Below are positions 16,613-24,675 of a stretch of DNA of 64,000 bases, piece after piece. Source of the DNA: Bacteroidales bacterium (lineage in GTDB: Bacteria; Bacteroidota; Bacteroidia; Bacteroidales; Muribaculaceae); contig DXXK01000095.1 of the NCBI GenBank assembly GCA_019416425.1, positions 56,991 through 120,990 on the forward strand. Direction: 5' to 3'. Position 1 is the first letter of the stretch, and the number at the start of each line of letters is the position of its first letter. Below the pieces are notes generated by a model. The model was not told the origin of the DNA. It worked only from the letters and a program-made list of their open reading frames with translations, and made no database searches. Made by a program: the position numbers and the translations under genes.

Positions 16613-19489
16613 TTACTTCTTGCTCTTGGGCTGCTTGTTGAAGCGGTATTGAACATGGAACATCAGGTAACGCGGCAGAACCGTGGAGAATGTCTCCGTC
16701 CTTCCCTGGGTGTTGACATGGTACGAGACGTTCTTGATATCATGAAGTATATCCCACCCGTCAAGCATAAGCACCAGGTTCCCCTTGAGCGTGGACCAGC
16801 TGAGACGGGCGTTCCAGACATAATTGTCGGTATTGAGCGCGGAGTCGTTGTAGCCACGGCGCATGTAGACAGTGAAGTCCGTGGTGAGTCCGAAATTATA
16901 CGGCAGCTTGAATATTCCGGATACACCATAGTTGACATCCCAGGCATTGAATGACCGGAAGGAGGCAAGCGAGCCGGTATACCTGTTCCACACCCCGGTG
17001 CCGAAAGCTGTTATCTTGTTGCCTGAGAAACTGTAGGACAGACTCAGCTTGTCCGTGAAACTCAGATTGCGCACCCTGCTGCGCACCATCGAGGTAAAAG
17101 CAGTACCGTCCTCGTTCTCCGAAACGTAGTCGTGGTTGGTGCGCCGTTTATATTCAAGTGTGTTGGAAATCCTGAAACGGCTCTTTTTACCGAAAGGAGT
17201 CTCAATCCTGTATTTCATCCGCCATTCATTGTCGCCGCTGATGTTCATCGGCTTGAAAGTACGAACTCCTGTCGATGGATCATAAGTAAATCCATTGGCC
17301 AGCGCATTGGTTATGGTCTGGAACGACATCTCGATATTGTTCTGGAACTTGCCGAATCTCCTGAAATCTATAATCCGGAATATGTGCGATACCGTCCTGT
17401 CCAGCGAGGCGTTACCGGTACGGATATTCAACGGATCCGTCGTATCGTCGATGTCAAGATAGTTCACCATACCCGGCAGCGAGGACCTCATGTCATACAT
17501 GAATATGAACGAGTTGAATTTTTCATCCATGGAATTGAGCCATACATTTACTTCCGGATATATCAGCCGTTTAGAGAGAACGTAGTGGTCTCCCGGCCTG
17601 GTATAATCCAGATGTCTGAAATTAAACATGACCGGAACCCCAATCATCAATTGAGTGCCTTTTTTGGGATTGTATGCAATCAAGGTCTCCAATTTATGCA
17701 CATTATCGAATTCGCTGCTTGAAAAACTGTTGTCGTTCAACTGCGCGTTTCTCATGGAAGGGTTGACGTAGTCATACTCGCCGCTGGTCTCAGACAGCAG
17801 ATATATGTCGGAAGTCGCCGTGATGGATTTCCTGTTATAGTCATAACCTTCCGAGATGCTGAGCTTTGTGGATATATTCCATGTAACCGACGCCTCGCCG
17901 CCAATGGAATAGCTATGGTTAGGGAAATTCCTGAAGTTCCTCTCATAATTCTCGACCGGTTCCGGAATATTCCCGAAATTCAGTTCATAGTCCTGCAGCT
18001 TATCGTCGTGGGATGCTGAATAATCCGCGTATATCTTTCCATACAGAGATATACCGGAGCTCTGGAATTTATATTTTCCTGCGGTATTGAAGCGTCCGTT
18101 GCTTGAATGCCCGCGCAAACGGTCCGATGTGAGAAGTCTGTTGACCAACGCATCCGTCAGGTCCGAGCCGGACGGCACATATAGATTATCTATGGTGTGG
18201 GAGGAAATATTCTGGACATTCCGGTTGAACACAGCACTTTTCAATTCTGTCTTTTCCTTGGATTTATTGTAATCGAAACCAATCTCACTTCTGACGAATC
18301 CCCATTTCCTTTCCATATAGAATGAATGTCCGGTGGAGATTTGCAGGTCCTTGTTGCGCTGTCTCGTGAAATCGAATCCATAGTTGTTCCCCTGCGGCAG
18401 GAATGAGGTGACATGCTGACTGCTGGAGTTCTTGAAATCGGAATGGTTTACCAGAACCTCTCCGTACAGTGTAAAGGACTTATCCTTACCCTTTAGGGAA
18501 TATGTCAGCCCTCCCATTTCGGTACGGTTTTCGCCTTTCTTGATTTCACCGGGATTCCAGGTTCCCTCCTGGGCCGGTTGCCTTGTGTCGTTCAGGTTGT
18601 TGGCATTGCCGACCAGACCCAATGTGAAGGTCTTTGTAAAGAGTCCGGCAAACAAACGTCCCAGATATCTGTCGGACGTTCCATACCCGGCCTCGACATT
18701 ACCCGCATAGCCTGTGGCATATTCTTTCTTGAGCTTCACGTCCATTATCTGCTTCTCGTCCCCGGGGCGCCCGGAACCGTATTGTTCGGACAGAGTCTCA
18801 TAAACCTCTACATTCTTGATGGTATATGACGCGATGTTCTTTAGCATCAACCGCTTGTCACGGCTGAAGAATTCCTTGCCGTCAAGCAGCAGGTAATCCA
18901 CCTTCTTCCCATTGACGGTTATGACTCCGTTATTGTCAAGCTTCACACCCGGAAGCTGCTCAAGCAGCGCATCGAGCATGGAGCCTTCCGGAAGTATGAA
19001 CGCATCTGCATTGTATACCAATGTATCACCCCGATGATAGAACTGCACCTTCGATGCAACGACATTAACGTCCGCAAGAGTCTTCGATTTGCGTTCCAGG
19101 TATATGTTGTCAAGTCGGACGTATTCTCTTCTCTTGCTGTATTTGGAAGGATCGAACCTCATATATTCCGGATTATAACCTTCTTTGGTGAACCGGATCA
19201 GATATTCTCTGTCTCTGGAAGGTACAGTAAACTGAAATTTGGGGGTCTCATGTCTCACACCGTTAACGATGTCATAACTTTTTGATGATGAAATCACCGT
19301 GCTGTCAGAAAGCTCAAGTACCTCCGACAACGTCCCTGTGATTTCTTCAACCGTGTACAGATCGTATACATTTCCACTGCATACAAGGGGATTTGATTTT
19401 TGTCCAGCCGCATACGCTCCAGAAGTAATAATAAATAATAATAATGTGCACAAACTTATTTGTCTACAGTTGAATATAATTTGCTTCAT
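16613..19489 (-). CDS. Outer-membrane barrel protein of peptide unit 1
   Basis: 958 residues: signal peptide, an N-terminal Ig-like regulatory domain (YDLYTVEEITGTL onward), a plug-like domain (FILPEGSMLDALLEQLPG, YLLLDGKEFFSRDKRLML, NIASYTIKNVEVYETL), a long barrel, and a C-terminal strand PRYLMFHVQYRF followed by a Lys-rich tail NKQPKSKK. It is closely related to the unit 2 protein; landmarks and spacing agree throughout, and stretches such as LPYNFGLTTDFTVYMRRGYN are identical. The gene follows precursor 1 after a strong hairpin and precedes the exporter by 9 bp. With no TolC or HlyD in the locus, it may be the outer-membrane exit or re-uptake protein for its peptide (inference). A general receptor role cannot be excluded. 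Confidence 0.87.
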   Translation of the reverse strand: MKQIIFNCRQISLCTLLLFIITSGAYAAGQKSNPLVCSGNVYDLYTVEEITGTLSEVLELSDSTVISSSKSYDIVNGVRHETPKFQFTVPSRDREYLIRFTKEGYNPEYMRFDPSKYSKRREYVRLDNIYLERKSKTLADVNVVASKVQFYHRGDTLVYNADAFILPEGSMLDALLEQLPGVKLDNNGVITVNGKKVDYLLLDGKEFFSRDKRLMLKNIASYTIKNVEVYETLSEQYGSGRPGDEKQIMDVKLKKEYATGYAGNVEAGYGTSDRYLGRLFAGLFTKTFTLGLVGNANNLNDTRQPAQEGTWNPGEIKKGENRTEMGGLTYSLKGKDKSFTLYGEVLVNHSDFKNSSSQHVTSFLPQGNNYGFDFTRQRNKDLQISTGHSFYMERKWGFVRSEIGFDYNKSKEKTELKSAVFNRNVQNISSHTIDNLYVPSGSDLTDALVNRLLTSDRLRGHSSNGRFNTAGKYKFQSSGISLYGKIYADYSASHDDKLQDYELNFGNIPEPVENYERNFRNFPNHSYSIGGEASVTWNISTKLSISEGYDYNRKSITATSDIYLLSETSGEYDYVNPSMRNAQLNDNSFSSSEFDNVHKLETLIAYNPKKGTQLMIGVPVMFNFRHLDYTRPGDHYVLSKRLIYPEVNVWLNSMDEKFNSFIFMYDMRSSLPGMVNYLDIDDTTDPLNIRTGNASLDRTVSHIFRIIDFRRFGKFQNNIEMSFQTITNALANGFTYDPSTGVRTFKPMNISGDNEWRMKYRIETPFGKKSRFRISNTLEYKRRTNHDYVSENEDGTAFTSMVRSRVRNLSFTDKLSLSYSFSGNKITAFGTGVWNRYTGSLASFRSFNAWDVNYGVSGIFKLPYNFGLTTDFTVYMRRGYNDSALNTDNYVWNARLSWSTLKGNLVLMLDGWDILHDIKNVSYHVNTQGRTETFSTVLPRYLMFHVQYRFNKQPKSKK

Positions 19490-19542
19490 ATATAGTTTGT
19501 TTAATTACAGTTGTACATTTGTCCGTAATATACGTTAAATAA

Positions 19543-19585
19543 ACACGGAGCTTAAATACTTACTTTAAAACCCTAAGCTCCGTGT
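19543..19585 (-). terminator. Strong hairpin between precursor 1 and its barrel gene (attenuator)
   Basis: On the minus strand a perfect 12-bp stem, ACACGGAGCTTA paired with TAAGCTCCGTGT around a 19-nt loop, is followed by TTTATTT. It begins 18 nt after the precursor stop. Partial termination or 3'-end protection here would raise precursor mRNA over barrel and exporter mRNA. A structurally equivalent but unrelated hairpin follows precursor 2. Confidence 0.75.
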
Positions 19586-19603
19586 CTATAGACGACTTTT
19601 TAG

Positions 19604-19828
19604 TTATTCATATGCTTCAACACACTGTCCATCCTTGAAATACTTCACACAATAATTCTGATCTCCATTACATGTCTTTCCATCCTGTAAGATAGTACAG
19701 CCATAAGTCAGACATATGTGCGTAGGTGCAAAACTAAAGCACTTCCAACCTGCCAGAATGTCTTCCAGCTGTGCGTCCTCCATCTCTGAGAGAGGTGGCA
19801 CGACCATTTTGATTTTGTTTAGCTTCAT
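19604..19828 (-). CDS. Six-cysteine RiPP precursor peptide 1
   Basis: 74 residues. The leader (1-27) starts with the basic MKLNKIKMVV and ends in AQLEDILAG, the E-L-x-x-I-x-G-G-like recognition pattern of C39 peptidases; cleavage after Gly27 would leave Trp28 as the first core residue. The 47-residue core carries six cysteines at 30, 39, 44, 53, 60 and 69 and two DG-(K/Q)-(T)C turns (DGKTC, DGQC). The start codon overlaps the maturase stop (19825-19828), so the pair is translationally coupled. The leader resembles the Bacteroidales 'GG' class of radical-SAM-modified precursors. The modification, whether thioether, C-C link or another, cannot be read from the sequence. Being short it could be missed by gene callers; the paralogue at 24.4 kb and its context make it convincing. 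Confidence 0.88.
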   Translation of the reverse strand: MKLNKIKMVVPPLSEMEDAQLEDILAGWKCFSFAPTHICLTYGCTILQDGKTCNGDQNYCVKYFKDGQCVEAYE

Positions 19829-21123
19829 GTAGTTATTATTTGGTTAATACTAAGATTTTCGTTAGTGCTATAGCGCAGATAAAGAAAATCCTCAAGATTG
19901 TTTTTATGAAGAATACAGTTGTTTCTGTTTTCTCCGTGGTACTTATTCCGGATTCGCGTATAAGGACATCCTCCGTTACAAACCGGCAGCAACCGGCACT
20001 TTACGCATTCAGAATCATCCCACTGCAATGCTCCGCAAGCATATTGCAGCCATAGACCTTTATTTGTGATTTTATCCCCGATCGAACCCACCTCCCGCTC
20101 CTTTATTCCAACATCGTTCCAGCATTTGTACATCTCGCCGTCCGGGCCCACTACCATAGAGCTCATGTTGCGTGCCATACAGGTAGTCCGCTCATGTGAG
20201 GGATATAAGTGTACATAGTCCAGATTATGCTCTTTATACAATGCTATAAGATAATCAATCCTTTCTTTTTCCGAACATATGGCACATGGATTATCCCGGT
20301 TTATGTCCGAAACGAACGCGGGGTACACCTGCAGGTTTTTAAGTTTCTTTTCTCTCAAAAGCTCATACAGTTCCAGGTAACGTTCCCTGTTGGTCAGATC
20401 CAGATTTACTCTCACTATAATCCGAACGGAAGGGGCGATTACGGAACACCTCTCGATGTTTTCCACAATATGGTCGAAAGTTGGATATCCTCCCTTTAGG
20501 AATCGTCTTGAGTCATGGATTTCCTTCGGACCATCCAGCGTAATCTGTATCCTGCCAATGGAAAGATCTTCCAGTTTTCCGGCAACATCCTCTGTCAACA
20601 GATAGCCGTTGGATATCATTCCGGCACGGTAAGTCTTACCAAGGTTCTTGAGTCTTGCCGTCAATGTCTCTATTCTCGGGAAGGCCATCAGAGGTTCTCC
20701 TCCAAACCAGGTGATGTCTATTACAGAAGCTTGCGTCTGCGCCGCAACATAGTCTACGATTCTATCCTCTACCTCATCGGTCATGAATCTGTTCTGATGT
20801 TCGACCTCAAAGCAATATGGACATCTGAAATTGCACGCCAGCGTCGGGACAATCGTCAGGGATACACTTGATCTGTTGAACCGCCTATAATCGTCCAAAT
20901 ATCGTAGTCGCATCAGTTCATAATCCTCATCGACGTCCACGGCTTTCATGGAGAAAAGGACATCATAAAGTTCCTTATCCTCTATGTTCACCTCTGCCGC
21001 ATGATGTGAATTCAGATACAGATAAGTCTCCCTGTCCAGCAATGCAAAACTGTTGGATAACGAATTATAAAGGAAATACTCTCCATTCCTTTCGAAAATG
21101 ATGTTGTAGTTCGATAATTTCAT
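19825..21123 (-). CDS. Radical SAM/SPASM peptide maturase 1
   Basis: 432 residues. The N-terminal 80-90 residues (YNIIFERNGEYFLYN...) form a small domain typical of SPASM peptide maturases and may bind the leader. The radical SAM cluster motif is CNFRCPYC (Cys97, 101, 104), followed by WFGGEPLM, where GGEP contacts SAM. The SPASM domain shows CMARNMSSMVVGPDGEMYKC, CVKCRLLPVCNGGC and a final Cys in NNCILH, enough to hold auxiliary 4Fe-4S clusters. Such enzymes make thioether or carbon-carbon crosslinks in precursor peptides in the cytosol. The substrate is presumably the peptide whose gene overlaps its stop. It is first in its operon, 40 nt after a clear promoter. Close homologue of the enzyme at 24.7-26.0 kb. 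Confidence 0.96.
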   Translation of the reverse strand: MKLSNYNIIFERNGEYFLYNSLSNSFALLDRETYLYLNSHHAAEVNIEDKELYDVLFSMKAVDVDEDYELMRLRYLDDYRRFNRSSVSLTIVPTLACNFRCPYCFEVEHQNRFMTDEVEDRIVDYVAAQTQASVIDITWFGGEPLMAFPRIETLTARLKNLGKTYRAGMISNGYLLTEDVAGKLEDLSIGRIQITLDGPKEIHDSRRFLKGGYPTFDHIVENIERCSVIAPSVRIIVRVNLDLTNRERYLELYELLREKKLKNLQVYPAFVSDINRDNPCAICSEKERIDYLIALYKEHNLDYVHLYPSHERTTCMARNMSSMVVGPDGEMYKCWNDVGIKEREVGSIGDKITNKGLWLQYACGALQWDDSECVKCRLLPVCNGGCPYTRIRNKYHGENRNNCILHKNNLEDFLYLRYSTNENLSINQIITT

Positions 21124-21160
21124 GGTTACCTTGTTTATTTACACACGCTTGTTTTCACTC

Positions 21161-21382
21161 TGCAAAGTTACAACGGAAACGGCTTAACACGCAAATTAAT
21201 AGTTTCATGTTTCGCAAAACAAAGCCTTCGTATCTCATTGATTATCAACATTTACAAATTAACATCTAAAAAATTTTAGACGCGAACTTCCTTGACATTA
21301 ACCTCCGCTCATTTTGTCATGGGTCATGAATGAAACACCAATGCCCGCATAGGCAGAGATGTCAATCCTATAAATACGCCAA
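21161..21382. repeat. Duplicated upstream region, copy 1
   Basis: About 195 bp from 21161 is nearly the same as 26006-26200, with recognisable similarity for another 20 bp. The two stretches differ by scattered substitutions and share the promoter, the CATGAAAC box, the AT-rich middle (TTGATTATCAACATTTACAAA and its counterpart) and the conserved far end (GTCATGGGTCATGAATGAAA). The similarity shows that the duplication that produced the two peptide units included the regulatory region. Confidence 0.85.
21163..21209 (-). promoter_or_regulatory. Promoter and CATGAAAC box of peptide unit 1
   Basis: Minus strand: -7 TAACTTTG (21163-21170), 21-nt spacer, -33 TTTG (21192-21195), then six bases and the box CATGAAAC (21202-21209). 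The same box occurs at the same distance from the -33 element in unit 2 and in front of the DUF3244-like gene, which suggests a common activator. The start codon lies about 40 nt past the -7 box. Confidence 0.8.
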
Positions 21383-21400
21383 CTTCTCGGGAAACCTCAT
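21368..21400 (-). pseudogene. Ten-codon remnant of the exporter gene 5' end (duplication scar)
   Basis: Ten bases after the stop of barrel gene 2 the sequence reads ATG with codons for MRFPEK, exactly the start of the C39 exporter, then diverges and stops (LAYL, TAG). 25 bases (21383-21407) are identical to 16586-16610, which spans the exporter start codon. This is the right-hand footprint of a tandem duplication whose breakpoint lay just inside the exporter gene. Confidence 0.85.
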
Positions 21401-21409
21401 CGCCTTCTA

Positions 21410-24268
21410 CTATTTCTTCTTGCTCTTGGGCTGCTTGTTGAAGTTCCACTGGATGTGGAACAGCACATAGCGGGGCAATACGGTGGAATATGTCTCAGTC
21501 CTGCCCTGCGTGTTGACATGGTATGATACATTCTTGATGTTGTGGAGGATATCCCATGCGTCAACCATGAACACCAGTCGGGCGCGAGGCACCGAGTAGC
21601 TGAGACGGGCGTTCCAGACATAATTGTCTGTATTGAGCGCGGAGTCGTTGTAACCCCGGCGCATATAGACCGTGAAGTCCGTGGTTAGTCCGAAATTATA
21701 AGGAAGCTTAACCGTACCGGAGACACCGTAACTTATGTCCCAGGAGTTGAACGATCGGAAAGAATCCAGCGAACCGGTATAGCGGTTGACAGCCCCGTTT
21801 CCGAATACCGTTACCTTGTTGCCGTTGTTCTGATAGGAGATATCGAGTTTGTCAGCGAAACGCAGGTTCCTTACCCTGCTTCTCAGCATGTTCTCGCCAT
21901 CCTCCGAAACATAGTCATGGTTGGTCAGACGACTGTATCCAAGATTGTTGTTGATGCTGAACCGGTCTCTCTTACCGAACGATGCGAAAATGTTCCAGTC
22001 AGCACGCCAGCAGTTGTCACCGCTGATATTCATGGGCGTGTAGGTTCGTATGCCCGTGGCCTTGTCATACTCGAATCCTCGCACCAAGGCATTGACGACT
22101 GTTTCATATGACATATTGAGATCCTGCCTGACCTTACGTACTGTTTTGCCAATGGAAATCTTCCATTTGTGGCTGACAGTCCGCCGAAGGTCGCTGTTGC
22201 CCTTGTATACGTTCAAGGGGTCTGTAGTATCGGTCATGTCCACGTAATTTGTCATTCCGGGCAAAGACGACTTCATACTGTATTCTGAATTCAGACGAAA
22301 ATCTTTCATCCAATCATATATATCGAACCTTACTGTCACTTCAGGAAAGATTGTGGTATGTGACATCACTGTGTCGGTCCGGTTGCGCTGATAATTCAGT
22401 TTACGTTGACTGAAATTCAATGGCACTATCACCTTAAGATACCTGTTCTTTCCGAAATCATACGTCAGCGTGGTGCTGAGCTTATGGACATTATCATGCT
22501 GATGGCTCCGGAAACTGTTGGGATCCAACACAGGGGCATTCTCACGCATCGAGACGTTGGAGTAGTCGGACATCGTTCCCGTCTGCTCGATCATGAATAT
22601 CTGGTTCGTTGCCGTCACGGCCTTGTATTTATATTCATACTCTTCAGCCCAGCTCAGGCCGGCAAACAGCGGCATATACCATTCCGCCGTAGCCTTGGCG
22701 TCATATGAATGGTCGGGATGCTCATGGAAATTACGGATGAAGTTTCTGGCCGGTGCGGGATTGGAACCAAGATTTAGCATATAGCTCTCGGTCCTGTCAT
22801 TATGTCGTGTCTGGAAATTGCCTACAGCATTGATTTTGATACTCGATCCATACTTTACAAAATCGTAATTCAGTAAAGCGAATGCATGTGCTTTCGAACC
22901 GTGGCCATCGCCTTGCCGGTCGGAAATGGTCCGGTTTACAATCCATTCCGGCTTTATAACCGTTCCGTTGCCATACATACCGCTAATGGCTTCATCATCC
23001 AGTCCCTGCACATCGCGGTTGAAAAACGCCTCCCTCAGGTTTGAACTCTTCCGGTCGTGGTAATACTCGTACTCGGCGATGATACGTAGATCCCAGACCT
23101 TCTGTTTCATATAGAATACATGCGATGTATTTATATTCACCTCCTTTAATCTCGACCTGTTGAATCTGAATCCATATTCGTCACCCCCGGGAAGGAAATT
23201 GGTGATATGGGTGGAAGTCTTGTCACGTAAATCCGAATAATCTACCGTCACATCACCGTTGACGTTGAATCTGTTCTCATCGGCGACGTAACTGTACGTC
23301 AGTCCTCCGAGCGCACTTTCCTTTTTACCTGATGAGACCGCCCCGGGAGTCCAGCCTCCCTTCTCGCCCGGTCGTCTGTCGTCGTTCAGGTTATTGGCGT
23401 TTCCTATCAGCCCAAGGCGCAGGTTCTGTGTGAACATGCCGCCGAACAACCGTCCCATATAGCGTCCGGATGTTCCGTATCCGGCCTCGGCGTTCAGTAT
23501 ATAACCTTTCTGGTATTCCTTCTTCAGCTTTACATCCATCATCAGCTTTTCATCGCCCTTGCGGCCGGAGGAATACTGTAGGTCAAGCGTGTTGTAGACA
23601 TCTATGGTCTTGATGGTGTAGGATGCAATATTCTTAAGCATTAATCGCTTGTCCCGGCTGAAGAACTCCTTGCCGTCAAGCAAAAGGTAATCGACCCTCT
23701 TGCCGTCGACCGTAATCACACCCTCGCTGTTAAGGGTCACGCCGGGAAGCTGCTCGATCAGGGCGTCAAGCATCGAACCCTCGGGCAGCACGAATGCGTC
23801 GGCATTATAGACCAACGTGTCGCCCCTATGGTAGAACTTTACCTTGGATGCCACGACATTCACGCTGTCAAGCATCTTTGCCTTGCGCTCCATATAGACC
23901 GGATCAAGACGTACCGTCTTCTGACGCTTGCCGAATTTGGAGGCGTCTATGTCGATATATTCGGGATTGTATCCGTCATGCCTTAATCGCAGAATATATT
24001 TTTTATTGGATCTCGGAATCGAAGTGTAAAAACCGGTGATATCCACTTCATTTCCATCAGCGTTAGCGATAGCTCTCCTGGAACTGACAACGGTGCTGTC
24101 TCCGGATTCCAACACATCAGTGACAGTGCCCACCAACGGCTTGAGGGTGTACAAGTCGAAGACATCGCCGGACAATGATATACCGTTTGTCTGCCCCAGA
24201 ATCTTCGCTGGAGCCGCCATAAAGAACAATATTAGAAGAAAAATCGCAAATCGCTTGATGTTAGGCAT
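21410..24268 (-). CDS. Outer-membrane barrel protein of peptide unit 2
   Basis: 952 residues with the same architecture as the unit 1 protein: signal peptide (FAIFLLILFFMAAPAKILG), Ig-like regulatory domain (YDLYTLKPLVGTVTDVLE), plug-like region (FVLPEGSMLDALIEQLPGV, YLLLDGKEFFSRDKRLML, NIASYTIKTIDVYNTL), barrel, terminal strand PRYVLFHIQWNF and a Lys-rich tail. Divergence from the unit 1 protein is concentrated in the barrel loops, while long strand segments near the C-terminus are identical. That is the pattern expected if the two recognise different ligands. It follows precursor 2 and a hairpin, and is followed only by the exporter remnant, so unit 2 must rely on the exporter of unit 1. 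Confidence 0.87.
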   Translation of the reverse strand: MPNIKRFAIFLLILFFMAAPAKILGQTNGISLSGDVFDLYTLKPLVGTVTDVLESGDSTVVSSRRAIANADGNEVDITGFYTSIPRSNKKYILRLRHDGYNPEYIDIDASKFGKRQKTVRLDPVYMERKAKMLDSVNVVASKVKFYHRGDTLVYNADAFVLPEGSMLDALIEQLPGVTLNSEGVITVDGKRVDYLLLDGKEFFSRDKRLMLKNIASYTIKTIDVYNTLDLQYSSGRKGDEKLMMDVKLKKEYQKGYILNAEAGYGTSGRYMGRLFGGMFTQNLRLGLIGNANNLNDDRRPGEKGGWTPGAVSSGKKESALGGLTYSYVADENRFNVNGDVTVDYSDLRDKTSTHITNFLPGGDEYGFRFNRSRLKEVNINTSHVFYMKQKVWDLRIIAEYEYYHDRKSSNLREAFFNRDVQGLDDEAISGMYGNGTVIKPEWIVNRTISDRQGDGHGSKAHAFALLNYDFVKYGSSIKINAVGNFQTRHNDRTESYMLNLGSNPAPARNFIRNFHEHPDHSYDAKATAEWYMPLFAGLSWAEEYEYKYKAVTATNQIFMIEQTGTMSDYSNVSMRENAPVLDPNSFRSHQHDNVHKLSTTLTYDFGKNRYLKVIVPLNFSQRKLNYQRNRTDTVMSHTTIFPEVTVRFDIYDWMKDFRLNSEYSMKSSLPGMTNYVDMTDTTDPLNVYKGNSDLRRTVSHKWKISIGKTVRKVRQDLNMSYETVVNALVRGFEYDKATGIRTYTPMNISGDNCWRADWNIFASFGKRDRFSINNNLGYSRLTNHDYVSEDGENMLRSRVRNLRFADKLDISYQNNGNKVTVFGNGAVNRYTGSLDSFRSFNSWDISYGVSGTVKLPYNFGLTTDFTVYMRRGYNDSALNTDNYVWNARLSYSVPRARLVFMVDAWDILHNIKNVSYHVNTQGRTETYSTVLPRYVLFHIQWNFNKQPKSKKK

Positions 24269-24362
24269 AAAGATGAATTTAAAATTATAGCAACTTAATT
24301 GATGTTATTGAGAATAGTATGATAGTTGAACACACCTTCAGATGCTTATGTGTGTAATAGTT

Positions 24363-24392
24363 GCATGGGAAGGCAATTTGCCCTTCCCATGC
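24363..24392 (-). terminator. Hairpin between precursor 2 and its barrel gene (attenuator)
   Basis: On the minus strand GCATGGGAAGG pairs with CCTTCCCATGC (11 bp, extendable to 14 bp with one bulge) 10 nt after the precursor stop. Its sequence is unrelated to the hairpin after precursor 1 but its place and strength are alike, so the structure rather than the sequence has been kept. The U-tract is weak, so mRNA end protection is as likely as termination. Confidence 0.65.
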
Positions 24393-24401
24393 GTATCCGA
24401 T

Positions 24402-24659
24402 TTAATGGGCCGGACCGTTGTAATCATAACAGACTCCCCCACTTTGATAATAGTACGTGTCGCATAAATTACCTGTTACACCCGCAGCTGCACAATCGTA
24501 TTTTGTATTAAACGGATTACAGTTGGTGACACATTTACCATCGGGGCCTGCATAGTAGCTGGTACAGATCCATCCCGCAAGGATGTCGTCGAGAGCCTCC
24601 TGCTCAAGCTCAGACATCGGAGCCTCTATCAGCTCCAGTTTTTTAAGCTTTTTCATCAT
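24402..24659 (-). CDS. Six-cysteine RiPP precursor peptide 2
   Basis: 85 residues. The leader (1-29) begins MMKKLKKLELIEAP and ends ALDDILAG. Predicted C39 cleavage after Gly29 leaves a 56-residue core starting with Trp30. The core has six cysteines at 32, 43, 47, 56, 66 and 77, is rich in Tyr, Gly and Asn, and includes a DGKC turn and a YYYQSGGVC segment. Leader end, Trp at core position 1, Cys at core position 3 and the six-Cys count are shared with precursor 1, but the rest of the core is unlike it. The gene starts 16 nt after the maturase 2 stop. The basic N-terminus and leader pattern match Bacteroidales radical-SAM precursor peptides. Confidence 0.88.
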   Translation of the reverse strand: MMKKLKKLELIEAPMSELEQEALDDILAGWICTSYYAGPDGKCVTNCNPFNTKYDCAAAGVTGNLCDTYYYQSGGVCYDYNGPAH

Positions 24660-24675
24660 GGTTAATTGTTTTGGT

